The notes under the pieces: generated by a model
Told to the model about the DNA's origin: nothing
Seen by the model: only the letters and a program-made list of their open reading frames with translations
Databases searched by the model: none
Source: Geosiphon pyriformis
Lineage: Eukaryota; Glomeromycota; Glomeromycetes; Archaeosporales; Geosiphonaceae
Assembly: GCA_016748015.1 (NCBI GenBank)
Contig: JAAOMT010000727.1
Coordinates: forward strand, 99,853-163,852
Reading direction: 5' to 3'
DNA length: 64,000 nucleotides
Part shown: piece by piece, positions 47,855 to 59,820 of the stretch
Layout of the letters: every line of letters starts with the position of its first letter
How positions within the stretch are numbered: position 1 is the first letter of the stretch
Translations under genes and position numbers: made by a program

Positions 47855-49560
47855 GTGGCAGAATCAGAAAGAATAGGAACAAACCATTTAGTATTTGCCA
47901 AATTTTTATTTCAAAACTACTGCCAATACTTGGAATTAATTAACAATCATCTATTAGCCGAATTAGCCTTTAATTTTTATGTTAACAAAAGAATCTTATA
48001 TTTTCTAGGAGCACAAATAGATACTAAGTCAGCAAGAAGAAATTTTTACAATAAACTAATTCAAAACACCAGCCTACCAATAAATCATAATTTTGCATCA
48101 ATTATTACTAAAATCAATCAAAAAATTGAAAATTACACTCAACATAGATATTCAATTATCTATGCAAACAAGAGCAAGAGAAAACTACAAACACCAGCAA
48201 TAATACTACAGAAAATACAACTATTTACTTGAAAGAAAACAAGAATTGAATCACCAATTAATCTATCATACCACTATACATCAAGAAGTGCTATTAATAT
48301 CATATTAACAGGTACATCTACAGCAAATGCAAAAATACCATTAGCCTGAATCCCATTTCAGAGTAAACAAGCAAAAACTAATTTATTAAGAACTTATGTT
48401 TAATACTTTAAAGAATTCAATTTGTGATCACCAACACTATCAGAAATTTAATCACTGCCATATCAACTTGATTTCGGAATCATTAGTCCTTAGAAAATAA
48501 TGAAATCAAAAAAAGAAGAAGATAATAATTAGAAATTTAATTATCAAAACCCAATTACAGAAAACCAGGAAACTGAAACTCTAATTGTTTAAACTCAGCC
48601 AAATCAGAACAATCCAAACTCCACAATTATTAATCAGTAGAACTTATATTCAGTAATTATAATCTATCTACCATTAGCTACTGCATCACCACTACAACCA
48701 CAACTTTAACAACAACCACTTTAACAACAATTATCAATTACACCAATAGCATTTACCCTAATAGTGAAACTTGAAAAATTCACCAGCGAAGAAGATGACA
48801 CTCAAGCTTGGATAAATGATGTCGCCAAAGCAATTATGGTTAATAATTGAGACAACAACAGAGCCCTTTAGGCAATCCCATATTTTTTGCAAGATACTGC
48901 TGACTTGTAGTATTAGAGCTTGGTCCAGAAACCCCAAATATTTAATGTGTTTTAGAATTTCTAAGATACTTCAGTAATAATAACAGCATCAATTACTTAA
49001 CCAATATCTTTACTACTATTAAACAAGGAAATACTAAAGCAGTTACTATCTATCTAGGACACTTCTACAGAAATCTGTAACAAATTCAAGCCATTGATGC
49101 CAATTATTTTACAATGACTCAAATCTTAAATCAATTCATTCACAGATTATGCAGCAGCATTTTTTAACACATATGTCTATTACATCCAGCTGACTTTTAA
49201 GCTGCCATCACTCATGTCAGAAACTTTGAATCAGCTGAACTCAAAACCAACTATGTCCAAGCCATGAATTTAATAATAAATGAATTATTTGACTTGGATT
49301 TCAAATTGAAGCAGTTTAGTGATTCAATCAATCAGAAATTAGAGAAATACTTAGCTAACAATCAGGCAATTTATCAATCTTCACAATAATGTAATAATTC
49401 AAGAAACTTAAATTGTTTTCAAAATCAGACATGTTTATTTTCATCAACCAATCAATTATGGCAATTAGAGATGCATGTTTGCTACAATTGTGGTAAACAA
49501 AGTCACATTAAAGTTAGCTGCTGAGTTTATATCAATAATGCATAATTAAGAAATCAATAT
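47855..49560 (+). pseudogene. Gypsy gag: capsid-like region and CCHC knuckle, disabled
   Basis: ATG 47855 opens 125 codons (MAESERIGTNHLVFAKF) before the first stop. The capsid-like part follows after a Q/P-rich linker: KLEKFTSEEDDTQAWINDVA near 48767-48825, FLQDTADL-YQSLVQKPQ near 48886-48935 and IQAIDANYFTMTQILNQFI near 49090-49145. The zinc knuckle CYNCGKQSHIKVSC at 49480-49521 is intact. Many CAA and CAG codons have become stops. In the family, gag forms the particle and binds the RNA. Confidence 0.75.
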
Positions 49561-50109
49561 TAAAACCCCAATCACAGGTTTCAAACTTCAAGTTATTATC
49601 CAAATTAGGATTAGTACCAATCTAATTACATCCAAATGATGTAGCAATCAATATACATATCTTCAATTTATCAACTGGCAACACCCATAATATATTAATT
49701 ACCACAGTCACAACTAATTTATTAAACCCAACCCATTTAGACACTGCCACAAATGACTGTGCCCAATGAAAATCAGAGATGAGAACCATTCAACAAAACT
49801 GAAGATCAGTAATAGTTGTTTATCAACCAATTTTTAGCATATTCCAACAACTCTCAAAATTGTGTCCAAGAAATTTAGGAACTGGATATGCCTAAAACCC
49901 AAGTTCTTAGAACTATTTAAGTTTTCTAGTTACCCTAAAAGACACCTTATCCAACAACTTAGAAACCAATTAGAAACCATTCACTAACAACATTCTACTA
50001 ACAACTATTACCAATAACAATTCATTAACAGCTATCTTTCCCTTTAGATTCGAGAAACAATTTGAAATGTCTTTTTTTAGTAGTGCTGCTCTTGAAAAAA
50101 ACTCATAAT

Positions 50110-50480
50110 TGCAATGTACACCAATGCCAAAACTAATGACCATCTTATTAAGTTAATCTTAGACAGTAAGTTAGCAGACAGCATTATTACCTAACAACTT
50201 ATAAACCAATTAGGTTGCTGAGTTGATCACACTGTCAGCACTAAAATTATTACCACTTATAGAGTAATAAAAACTCCAATTGACAAAATCAATAACTTCC
50301 TATTTGAAGTCAACAGCATCACCATACTCATCAAGATATTAGTCATAGAAGCCACCCAATACCAAGTTCTTATTGGTAATAATTGGTTGTCTAAGACCAA
50401 TGCTATTCTTGACTAGAACATACAAAAGTTCTAATTAAAATTTGATGACCAGCATATTCATGCACCTGCCATTTGCAGTT
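50110..50480 (+). pseudogene. Gypsy aspartic protease region, disabled
   Basis: LIKLILDSKLADSIIT at about 50145-50195 corresponds to a retropepsin active-site strand D-S/T-G, with the Gly replaced. The minus-strand copy has ILDSDSAGNIIT near 61210-61250. Downstream YQVLIGNNWLSKTNAILD (about 50364-50415) fits the second conserved protease block. Stops are present. Confidence 0.65.
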
Positions 50481-50739
50481 ACTTTAAAGTTTCTTAAGGA
50501 AAACAACCATTGATTGAGCTAAAAAAAAAAAAAAAACCTATCTGGAAAGCCTATCAAATTTTGTGGGCCAATAAAGATCACAACAAATTGCCACCAATAC
50601 TCTTATGAGACAACAAAAAAAAAAGAAAAGAAAAAGATGTACTTAAAAAAACAATGACCACCAAAAAACTAAATAGCAGTTAAAGAGAATCCTACTCTAC
50701 TAATATTAGACCAAAACCATCTTATATACTTTTTTGATA

Positions 50740-50940
50740 TAAAAACTGCAAAAGAAGCTGTCTTTTATGGAAGCTTGGGTTATGTTCAACAAAGATTACT
50801 GGATGTAAACTTATTATTATTACAAATTTTGCCATTGCAAAAACTATGATTATCTTAAATGTCAAGGCAAATAGAACAATAAACTCTGTCTCACTTGTGG
50901 TAAACAATTATTTGGCAAAAGAATATGGAATAACATTTTT
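50740..50940 (+). pseudogene. Cys-rich (zinc-ribbon-like) segment between protease and dUTPase-like domain
   Basis: The frame reads FCHCKNYDYLKCQGK, then LCLTCGKQLFGKRIWN: paired CxxC motifs. The minus-strand copy keeps more, on the complement of 60530-60720: LVCINCDRKLSLMGICCG and PCLTCGMILS. Function unknown. Confidence 0.5.
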
Positions 50941-51087
50941 GGTTAAGAAAAAATGTGTAATGCTTTGTGCCAGTACACAATCCTCATAAGCAACTGGGTA
51001 AGTTATAGAACCCCAATAAATGCAGCCTAGCATTGAACAATTTCTTATTTAGATAGTTATATATATAACAAAGACAAAATTTAAAAA

Positions 51088-52164
51088 ATGGCCAATACCA
51101 AGATAAAAAGTGCTTTGCCCAAAGAGATCTTAAAAATAAAGAACAATTTACCAGAACTAGTTGAAGTCATTTTCATTCTCAATCCTGATGTATTTTTAGA
51201 TATTAAGACAGGCTCAAAGAAATTCCATGAATACTACCAGAATTTAGCACCTATTCAAGAAAAACAAGAGTAATGTTTAGAAGAAATAAACACTTAACTA
51301 TGTAATCACTGTTTGATTTTATGTGACTTTTAATATTTTAATAAGTATGACCTTATTTACAATTTATTATCACATATGATCTACATAATCCCAAAAGAAA
51401 AAAAACCAATCAGCAACTGCACATTAAAATTGGAATTACCATTCAATTCTGATTCAAACTCTTACAATAATAACTTTGACAATGATGACAATAACAATAG
51501 TTCTAGCTCTGTTCAAAATAGCAATAACAACAATGATAATTCTAATTTCAATTCAAACTTCAAATAATATATCATGCTCTTTAATCTTTCTAAGAAGCAA
51601 GAACTCAAATAGTTTAGTGATAATAATATAAGTATTATATTAAAACATGCACATGATACCAATACAGGTTTTGTTTTAAGATATCCAAGAAAAGAAGCCA
51701 TCAAATTAAAACCACATTCATGCATCTGTATTGATTTGAAAATAGCACTGGAAATCACAGCAACAACAATGGTTCAACTAGTGTCTAGATCTAATTTAGC
51801 AAAGAAAGAAATTAATATCAGAGGAGAAATAATTAACACAAGATATGTGAGAAATATTATTGCAATGCTACAAAATAATTCAAAAAAGACCTATATTATA
51901 AAGCCAAATAAAAGGATAGCACAAACAATATTTTTGCTTTTGGTTAAAGTAGCTCAATTAATATTAGTGAGAAACAAGAAAGAATTAGAGATTACAGTTA
52001 AAAGAATTAGTGAATCCAGATTCACAGATAGAATAGACATACCAGTTAATATGGCAGAAGAAAAAGTTATTGACAAGAAAAAAATTATTTCCACCCATCA
52101 ATTAATTTCCATTTCTTTATATAACCAGTACATATTAGTCATAGAAAGAAAAGTGAAAAATTAG
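51088..52164 (+). pseudogene. Gypsy dUTPase-like region with preceding linker
   Basis: 51088 starts MANTKIKSALPKEILKIKNN, then CDF-YFNKYDLIYNLL, then an Asn/Asp-rich low-complexity stretch (51450-51560). From about 51660 to 52080 five blocks follow the order of trimeric dUTPases. Block 1 is GFVLRYP (51667; expected GxDL, Asp lost). Block 2 is LVSRSNLAKK (51778). Block 3 is GEIINTRYVRNI (expected GxIDxxYxG). Block 4 is KRIAQTIFLLL (51913). Block 5 is near RFTDRIDIPVN (52018), where the Gly-rich loop is degraded. The minus-strand copy at 59330-59820 shows the same blocks, keeping FDFKY in block 1. The family removes dUTP. Key residues are lost, so no activity is expected. Confidence 0.7.
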
Positions 52165-52489
52165 GCTCAAATTTTTAAGCAAAAGCTGCCATTTGTAAAT
52201 CAGGAGAGATTGGACTTACCAATCTGTATATACCAGCCAAAAGCCCCAAATACATTAAAATTCTCATCTACAATACAACAGAAGATGTTATAAAAATACT
52301 AAGTGAAACCATTATTAGATATTTATGTAGTGGAGTTGAAGACCAATTACTAAACACTATTTCAGATTTTTCACAATTGTGTAGATATGTGGACATTACA
52401 TTACAAACAATTTATGGATGAGAAGAATGTTATTTGCTCCAGCCAGAACAATTAGAACAAATTAACTTGGGAAATCTAGATCTATTTTA

Positions 52490-53400
52490 AGAAATGCAAC
52501 TCAAGATGTTACTAAACAATTTCAATGACATCTTTGTCAGTAAAAATGAATTTGGCAGAACTAATATCATTCAATATCAGATCAAGACTGGAGATACAAT
52601 GCCAATTAAACAAAGAACATATTAAGTACCACTAGCCAGTTATAAAATTATCCAACAGAAGATCAACTGAATGTTAAACAATAGATTAATTCAACTATCA
52701 ATGAGTTTATGATTGTCATCAGTAATACTAGTCCATAAAAAAAATGGAAAGATCTGCTTTTGTGTAGATTACTAAAGACTCAATAGAGTTACTTATAGAG
52801 ACAGTTATCCAACTCCACAAATTCAAGAACTATTTGATGCTTTTAGAGAAAAAAAATAGTTTTTAACACTAAATTTAAATAGTGGTTATTGACAAGTAGC
52901 CATGAATTTAGCTAATAAAGAAAAAACTGCATTCACTACCAAAGAAAAAAATTTTAAATTTGAAGTAATGCCATTTGGCTTAATAAATGCCCCAGCCATA
53001 TTCCAGTAACTAATGAAAATTGTCTATACTAAATTGTTATAAAAATCAGTAGTAGTCTACTTGAACAACACCAATGTATTTTTAAAGACATTTAATGATC
53101 ATCTACATCATCTCCAGCAAGTATTTGAAAGATTAAAAAGAGCAAAATTAAAGTTGAATGCCACTAAGTGTTTTTTTGGCAAAACAAAACTGAAATTTTT
53201 GGAGCATATTATAAACAAAGATGACATCAAGACAGATTCAGATAAGATTAAGATAGTCAAAAACTTTTTAGCACCCACTAACTTGACCAAATTACAAGTA
53301 TTTTTGGGATTTGCAAACTACTATTGCTGCTTCATTAAAAACTTTTTCAAATTAATGTAACCACTGCATTATTTTCAAATCAAGAATATTAAATATAAAT
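52490..53400 (+). pseudogene. Gypsy reverse transcriptase, catalytic Asp residues lost
   Basis: KKNGKICFCVDY (about 52740-52776), RDSYPTPQIQELFDAFREKK, LNSGY-QVAMN, KTAFTTKEKNFKFEVMPFGL (52926-52985), then the catalytic box YLNNTNVF at 53058-53081, where YxDD is expected. The thumb-like FLGFANYYCCFIKNFFKL is at about 53304-53357. Several CAG and TGG codons are stops. The minus-strand copy has YLDN at the same place (about 58415). Confidence 0.85.
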
Positions 53401-53900
53401 AGACTAAAGCTCAACAAAAAGCTTTTGATATACTAAGAAGAAAGTTCATCCAAGTACCAGTGCTGATTTATTCAGATCACAACAAACTATTTATTATTAT
53501 TACAGATACATCAGGTCAAGTGTTAGGAGCAGTACTATCTCAGAGAGAACTGGATAAAAAAGAACACCCAATAGCATATACTAATTGCAGCTTAAGTTCA
53601 GCTGAAAAAAACTATAGAACTCTAGCATTAGAATACTTAGCAATCTATTAGACAGTTATGAAATAAAAAGAATATTTAAGCCAGAAATTCAACATATACA
53701 CTGATTATAAAAAATTAACTTTAATCCAGAAGCAAAAATTTAGAAATGATTGCTATACAAGATAGAAAATAGAACTTTTACCATTTTTTTATATTGTACA
53801 TTACAAAAAAAGAAAAAAAAATGGAAATGCTAACAGTTTGTTACAAATAAAACAAATCTAAAAACATTTCAACCAAAAAATATAATAAAAAGATAAATAC
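53401..53900 (+). pseudogene. Gypsy RNase H domain, disabled
   Basis: QKAFDILRRKFIQVPVLIYS leads into IIITDTSGQVLGAVLSQ (catalytic Asp kept), then YTNCSLSSAEKNYRTLALEY (Glu kept) and FNIYTDYKKLT (Asp kept). Stops near 53649 and 53664. Confidence 0.8.
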
Positions 53901-54059
53901 ACAAAAATATTAACAATTCTAACACTATATTAATATCTAGCAGTTCAAGAAAAAATTATCTTCAAAAAAACAAAACCATATAAAACAACAATCAAAACAT
54001 TTTATTACTTACCAGAATATATTATATTGAAAAAACAAAAAAAATCTAGAACAACTACT

Positions 54060-55200
54060 CAGAGTAATTGCAGAACCAAAGAAAGAAACAATATTATATA
54101 ACATGCATTCAGATTCAACAACAGAACATTTTCATAAAGAAGCAATAATAGAAAGAACCAGAAAAAAATACTACTGGCCATCAATGTATTCAGACATTAT
54201 ACAATATGTTCAAAATTGTGATGTTTGTCAAAAAAAAAAAGAAACAAAACCTAGTGAATCACTAAGACCAATTAAAGTAAGACAACTATCAACTAAATTG
54301 GAATTAACTTAGTTAAACTATTAACAATTACCAGCAAAGGCAACAAATATATTGCAATAGCCATAGATTATCTTACAAAATGGCCAAAAGCAAAAGCAAT
54401 TCAAAGAGCAGATGCAGAATCTATAGCCAAATTCATTCATCAAGATCTAATTTGTCAACCTGAATGTTCAAAAAAATTTTTATCAGATCAAGAAACTCAT
54501 TTTGTAAACAGAACACTAATAGAATTAAGTCAAAGATTTGGAATCAAAAGACTGCTATCATTATCATACCATCCATAAACAAATAGTTTAGTTGAAAAGT
54601 TCAACAGAACATTGTGTGAAGCAATTGCCAAGATCAGCCAAAAAAACCAAAATGAATAGAATTTGTGTATATCAGCAATATTATTTGCTTATCAAACAAT
54701 AAAGCAAGATACCACTCAAGTGACACTATTTGAATTAGTATATAGTAGAACTGCAATATTACCAGTTAAAATAAAAATCAACACATATTTAACAAAACCA
54801 ATAACAAAAGACAATTTCCAAGAAACATTGTTAAGAAAAATATATGACTTAATGGAAACTTTAGAAAACAAACAACAAAAAACAGCTAATAATATTCAAA
54901 AGTTACAAGAAAAACAAAAAAAATGGCATAATAACCAATTACTAAACAAATCAATTGGATTCAAAATTGGAGACAAAGTACTTCTACATTGTACCAAAGC
55001 AGAAAAACAATAGAGTAGAAAGTTCGACTTCAAATAGAACAGACCATTTCACATTGAAAAAATTTTGGGAAATGGAGCATACAAGCTAAGATGAGACAAC
55101 AAAATTTTAACTAAAACACCACATGGTAATCGACTAAAATTTTATTACCACATATCATTATTTATCAATAATATTTCACAACTAGAAGTACAAAAAATAC
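54060..55200 (+). pseudogene. Gypsy integrase: HHCC finger, DD35E core and GPY/F-like C-terminus, disabled by stops
   Basis: The zinc-binding part EHFHKEAIIERTRKKYYWPS ends at CDVCQKKK (54103-54246). In the core the catalytic Asp is at 54366 (AIDYLTKW), the second Asp at 54486 (SDQETHF) and the Glu at 54594 (VEKFNRTL), with 35 residues between the last two. The C-terminal part has IGDKVLLH near 54970 and FHIEKILGNGAYKLR near 55050-55095. Stops near 54310, 54577, 54658 and 55012 break it. In the family it inserts the cDNA. Confidence 0.85.
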
Positions 55201-55979
55201 TAGTGAGACCAGATAAAATTCCACAAGATCTGAAATTAATCATACAAATTAAAACAAAACATGTTGATCTGATTTACCAAAACAATATATAAGAGACCAA
55301 AGCATAGAACAATAACAAAAAACAGAAAAATAGAAATTTCAGACCACATTTACCAACTAGCACAACAATTATTTTAGGCCATAAATTAACAACAAACAGA
55401 CATGGAAATAACAATCAATTATTAAATTATCTGTTATAAAAACACTAAAAAAGAAAGGAAAAAAACTACATCATATCAATAAACACATAAAGAAATTAGC
55501 AATAATATTAACAAAATTGTTGAGAAGGTAAAAAGCACTCTTGAAAAACCAACTGTTATTGTTTAATTAGGAGAGATAACAACAGAAAATTGGAATTACT
55601 GAATAAAACAATTTTCAGTCTTATATTGCTATTGGCATCTAAGACAAAAATTAATGATCCAGAACTTGTATACAGATTAAACTAAAAGAGTCTTTGATCA
55701 AAAGATTATACAAAAAATAGAAAACTTTATTGAAAAGAAATCTAATTCGGATATATATATCAAAATTATATACCAAATATATACTATCTTTCAAGACTAT
55801 CCAAAGATACTATTACAACCAGAAATCTATTAATTAATAAGAAAAAATAACCAACAGCCAGTTTAATGAACTTTATAAAAAAATAGATAAAATAATCTTA
55901 AAAAAAGAAATTATATAATTATTACAAAAAAAAATATTAGAAGATTTTAACAGAACTCAATATTAAAAAAAGAAAATAA
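55201..55979 (+). other. Region after integrase, with purine tract
   Basis: Decayed sequence conserved between the gypsy copies (it matches about 230-1050 and the complement of 45460-46200). No recognised domain. It ends in a purine-rich tract TTAAAAAAAGAAAATAA (about 55963-55979), the likely plus-strand primer site next to the 3' LTR. Confidence 0.6.
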
Positions 55980-56904
55980 TGTTATATTTAGAAAAAAAAA
56001 AATAATACTTAATCAGAAAAAGAGAAAAACACATGACTATAAATTAGCCAATTAAAATAAGGGAAAAAAAAATTTTTCAGAAAATCCTGGATGTTTCAGA
56101 AAATCCAAAATATTTTAGAAAAGTTGAAAATTTTTCAGAAAATCCTGGATGTTTTAGAAAATAAAGGATTTTGAAAAAATCTAGCAAAAAAAAAAAATTT
56201 CTTGTGTAAAAAGAATTATGTATATATAGCAGTAGCATTAGAAGCAAAAAAAGCATCCATTCCAGAATAAAAATTTCTATTTCTACCTATTTATTAATTA
56301 TTTCAAGAATAATTACTATTAACAGAAATGAAATTATTAAATATTAAATAAAATATACTTATTATTATTCAATCCATATTATTGTTATTTGTTTGAAAAT
56401 TTAATTACTATTCTTTTTATCAACACTCCATGTTGATAAAATCCAATACTTAATTACACTAGAACAATAGCTCTTGATTACAGCTATTGATGGGATATTA
56501 ATCTTTAATTGTTTTGGCTTATTTTCTTATTTTTTCTTAATTTTTTTTATTTTTTTTATTTTGTTTTCTTTGTTGTTCTACTAATTAATTAAGGATTAAA
56601 TGCTGGATTATTGACATTAAAGATTGCCTGGTAAAAGACCCCTGTAAATAGATAAAACACATAAGAAATATGGATTGCTTATTAGAGGAGTACTGGTCAC
56701 CAAGCTAAGAAAGAAAATGGACAGAATTGTAATTCTGAGAAGCTATGAATAAACACTACTTGAATCTCTGTTTATTATACAAAGAACTCAACCAAAATCT
56801 TCAAATTTATTAAAACCTTTAGATATTACCAATCATATAGGCTATTAAGCACCAAGTTACAGGTTTGTTATTTGTTTTGAAATCCCAAATAATTAACTGT
56901 AACA
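55980..56904 (+). repeat. 3' LTR of the plus-strand gypsy
   Basis: 925 bp from TGTTATATTTAG to AACTGTAACA, with TATA-like ATGTATATATAG near 56218. U3 units of the form TTTCAGAAAATCCTGGATG occur at 56075-56165 (3-4 copies). Confidence 0.9.
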
Positions 56905-59329
56905 ATGGTATGGTGATAATAATAATCTTTTAATTCTAAATCTTTGACTTAATTCTGTTGGTGTTTTGTTTGCAAAGTAAGTTTCTTGATCTGATAATAA
57001 TTTTTTTGAACATCTGTATTGACAAATTAAATCTTAATAAACAAATTCAGCTACAAATTTTGCTTCTGTTCTTTGAATTGCTTTCACTTTTGGCCATTTA
57101 GTGAGATAATTTATGGCTACTGTTATATAATAATTGTCTCTACTGATTATTGTTAATGGTCTAATTAAGTCAATTTCAATTTGATCAAATAATTATCTTA
57201 TTCTAATTAGTTTTAGTAGTTCACTGAATCTTGTTTCTTCTCTTTTCTAACAAGCATCACAATTTTGCACATATTAAATAATGTCTGAATATATTAATGG
57301 CCAATAATATTTTTTTTTGGTTCTTTCCATAGTTGCTTTTCTATAAAAATGTTCTGCTGTTAGATCTGAGTACATGTTGTATAGTATTGTTTTTTTTTTT
57401 GGTTCTGTAATTACTCTAAATAATTGGTTTGAATTCTTTCTGTTTTTCTAATATGGTATATTTAGGTAAGTAATAAAATATTTTAATTGTTGTTTAATAT
57501 TGGTTTGTTCTTTTTGAGATAATTTTTCCTTAAACTATTGAGTATTAATATAATATTAGAGTTGTAAATATTTTTGTGTGTTCATCTTTTGTTATATTTT
57601 TGGGTTGAAATATTTTTAGAATTGTTTTATTTATAACAAATTATTAGCATTTTTATTTTCTTTTTTTTTATAATGTACTGTATAATTAAATGGTAAAAGT
57701 TTTATTTTTTATCTTGTATAGCAGTTATCTTCAAATTTTTGTTTCTGGATTAATGTCAATTTTTTGTAATTAGTGTATATATCAAACTTTTAACTCAAGT
57801 ATTTTTTCTATATAATAACAGCCCAATAGATAGCCAAATGTTCTAATGCTAAAATTTCATAGTTCTTTTCAGCTAGACTTAAGTTTTAACTAGTGTATAC
57901 TACTAAGTGTTTTCTTTTATCTGGTTTTTTTTGAGATAATACAGCTTCCAATGCTTGATCTGATGCATTAATAGTAATAATAAATAGCTTGCTATAATCT
58001 AAATAGATCAGTACTGAAGCTTAAATAAGCTTTCTTCTTAAAATATCAAAAGCTTTTTGTTAGATTTCTATCCATTCATATTTCACATTTTTGGTTTAAA
58101 GCTAATGAAATAATTAAGCCAATTTGGAGAAGTTTTGAATAAAATGGCAATAGTATCTAATAAATTCCAAGAATGCTCTTAATTCTGTAAGATTTGTTGG
58201 TACTAAAAAGTTTTTGACAATTTCAATCTTGTCTAAATTTGTCTTAATATTATTTTTGCTTATAACATGTTTCAAAAACTTTAGTTTTGTTTTACTAAAA
58301 AAGCATTTGGTTGTATTCAATTTTAATCTGGCTTTTCTTAATCTTTTGAATACTTGTTAAAAATAATAAAAATGGTTGTCAAATATTTTGGAAAATATAT
58401 TGGTGTTATCCAAGTAGACTACTATTGATTTCTATAGTAGTCTAATGTAAATAATTTTCATAAGCCATTAAAAAATGGCTGATATATTTATTAAGCTAAA
58501 TGGTATAATATTAAATTCAAAATTTTTTTTTTGTGTAGTAAATGCTGTTTTCTTTTTGTTGGCTGAATTCATGACTACTTGTCAGTAATTACTATCCAAA
58601 TCTAATATGGAAAACCATTTTTTTCCTTCAAAAGCATCAAATAATTTTTAGATTTGTAAAGTTAGATAGCTATTTTTATGAGTAATACTATTGAGTTTTC
58701 TGTAATTCACACAAAAATAAATCTTTTCATTCTTCTTCTGGACTAGTACTACTGATAATAATTATAGATTCATTGATAATTGAATTAATCTGTTGTCCAA
58801 TATTCTGTTAATTTCTTGTTAGATGATCTTATGGCTTGCTAGTAGTACTTAGTATGCTCATTGTTTAATTGGCATAACATCTTCAGTTTTGATCTGGTAT
58901 TGGATAATATCAGTTCTGCCAAATTTATTTTTATTCACAAAGATATTGGTAAAATTATTGAGTAACATTTTAAGCTATATGTGTTGAAATGAGTTTAAGT
59001 TTTCCAAATTCATTTGGTTTAATTGTTTTGATTGAAACAAATAACATTTCTCTTATTTGTATATAGTTTGTAATATGATATCTACATATTTGCACAGTTG
59101 TAAAAAATTTGAAATGATGTTTGGTGGTTGGTTTTTAACTTCAATGCTTAAGTATTTGATAATAATTTCATTTGGTATTTTAATAATGTCTCCAGTTATG
59201 TTGTAAATGGAAATTTTAATGTGTTTATAGTTCTTGGCTAATATGTAAAGATTGGTAATTCCAATCTTTCTTGATTCACAAATTGTAAGTTCTGCTTCAA
59301 AAATCTGAGACTAATTTCTTACTTTTTTT

Positions 59330-59820
59330 TCTATTATTAACATGTATTGGTTATATGGCAGAATAGAAACTGATTGATAGGTAAAGATAATTTTTCTCTT
59401 ATCAATGGTTTTTTTTTTGCCATATTAACTGATATATCTATTCTACTCATTGATCTAAATTTATTTTTCTTTTTGGTTGTGATCCCTAATTTTTTTCTTG
59501 TTTTTACTGGCACTAAAGAAGCTATTTTTATCAAAGGTAAAAATATTTTCTATGTTATTTTTTTATTTGGTTTAATTATTTATGGTTTTTTTGATTTATT
59601 TTGTAGTATTACAATAATATTTTTTATGTATTCTGTGTTAATTATTCTTCTTCTAATGTTGATTTTTTTCTTTGTTAAACTAGATCTAGATATTAATTGA
59701 ACCATTGTTGTTGCTAGAATTTCCAGTACTATTTTTAGATTAATGCTAATATGTAAATATGGTTCCAATTTGATTGCTATTTTTGATATTTGAAATCAAA
59801 CTCTGTATTAGTATTATGTA
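59330..59820 (-). pseudogene. dUTPase-like domain of the minus-strand gypsy
   Basis: EFDFKYQK (block 1, Asp kept) near 59800; QLISRSSLTKKKINIRR (block 2) near 59690; IINTEYIKNIIVILQ (block 3) near 59640; and FRSMSRIDISVNMAK (block 5 region) near 59440. It independently supports the domain called in the plus-strand element. Confidence 0.65.

Larger units (their letters stand above)
46861..56904 (+). mobile_element. Complete plus-strand Ty3/gypsy LTR retrotransposon with dUTPase-like domain
   Basis: About 10.0 kb: 5' LTR 46861-47791, primer-binding-like site, gag, protease, zinc-ribbon-like segment, dUTPase-like domain, RT, RNase H, integrase, purine tract, 3' LTR 55980-56904. It is inserted in the integrase gene of the minus-strand gypsy. 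The target site was duplicated as ATGG after the 3' LTR and ATAA (mutated copy) before the 5' LTR. All ORFs carry stops, so it is dead, but every domain is recognisable. The order RT-RNase H-integrase places it in Ty3/gypsy. Confidence 0.9.

Noticed and set aside
52800-53000. Possible alternative genetic code (TAA/TAG read as Gln, TGA as Trp)
   Set aside because: Many stops fall at Gln and Trp sites, but the host-like kinase gene uses ordinary codons. The pattern is explained by C-to-T and G-to-A decay of TEs.
59374-59700. Plus-strand hydrophobic ORF of 108 residues
   Set aside because: Antisense shadow of the dUTPase-like region of the minus-strand gypsy; Phe/Ile/Leu-rich only because the complement is A-rich.
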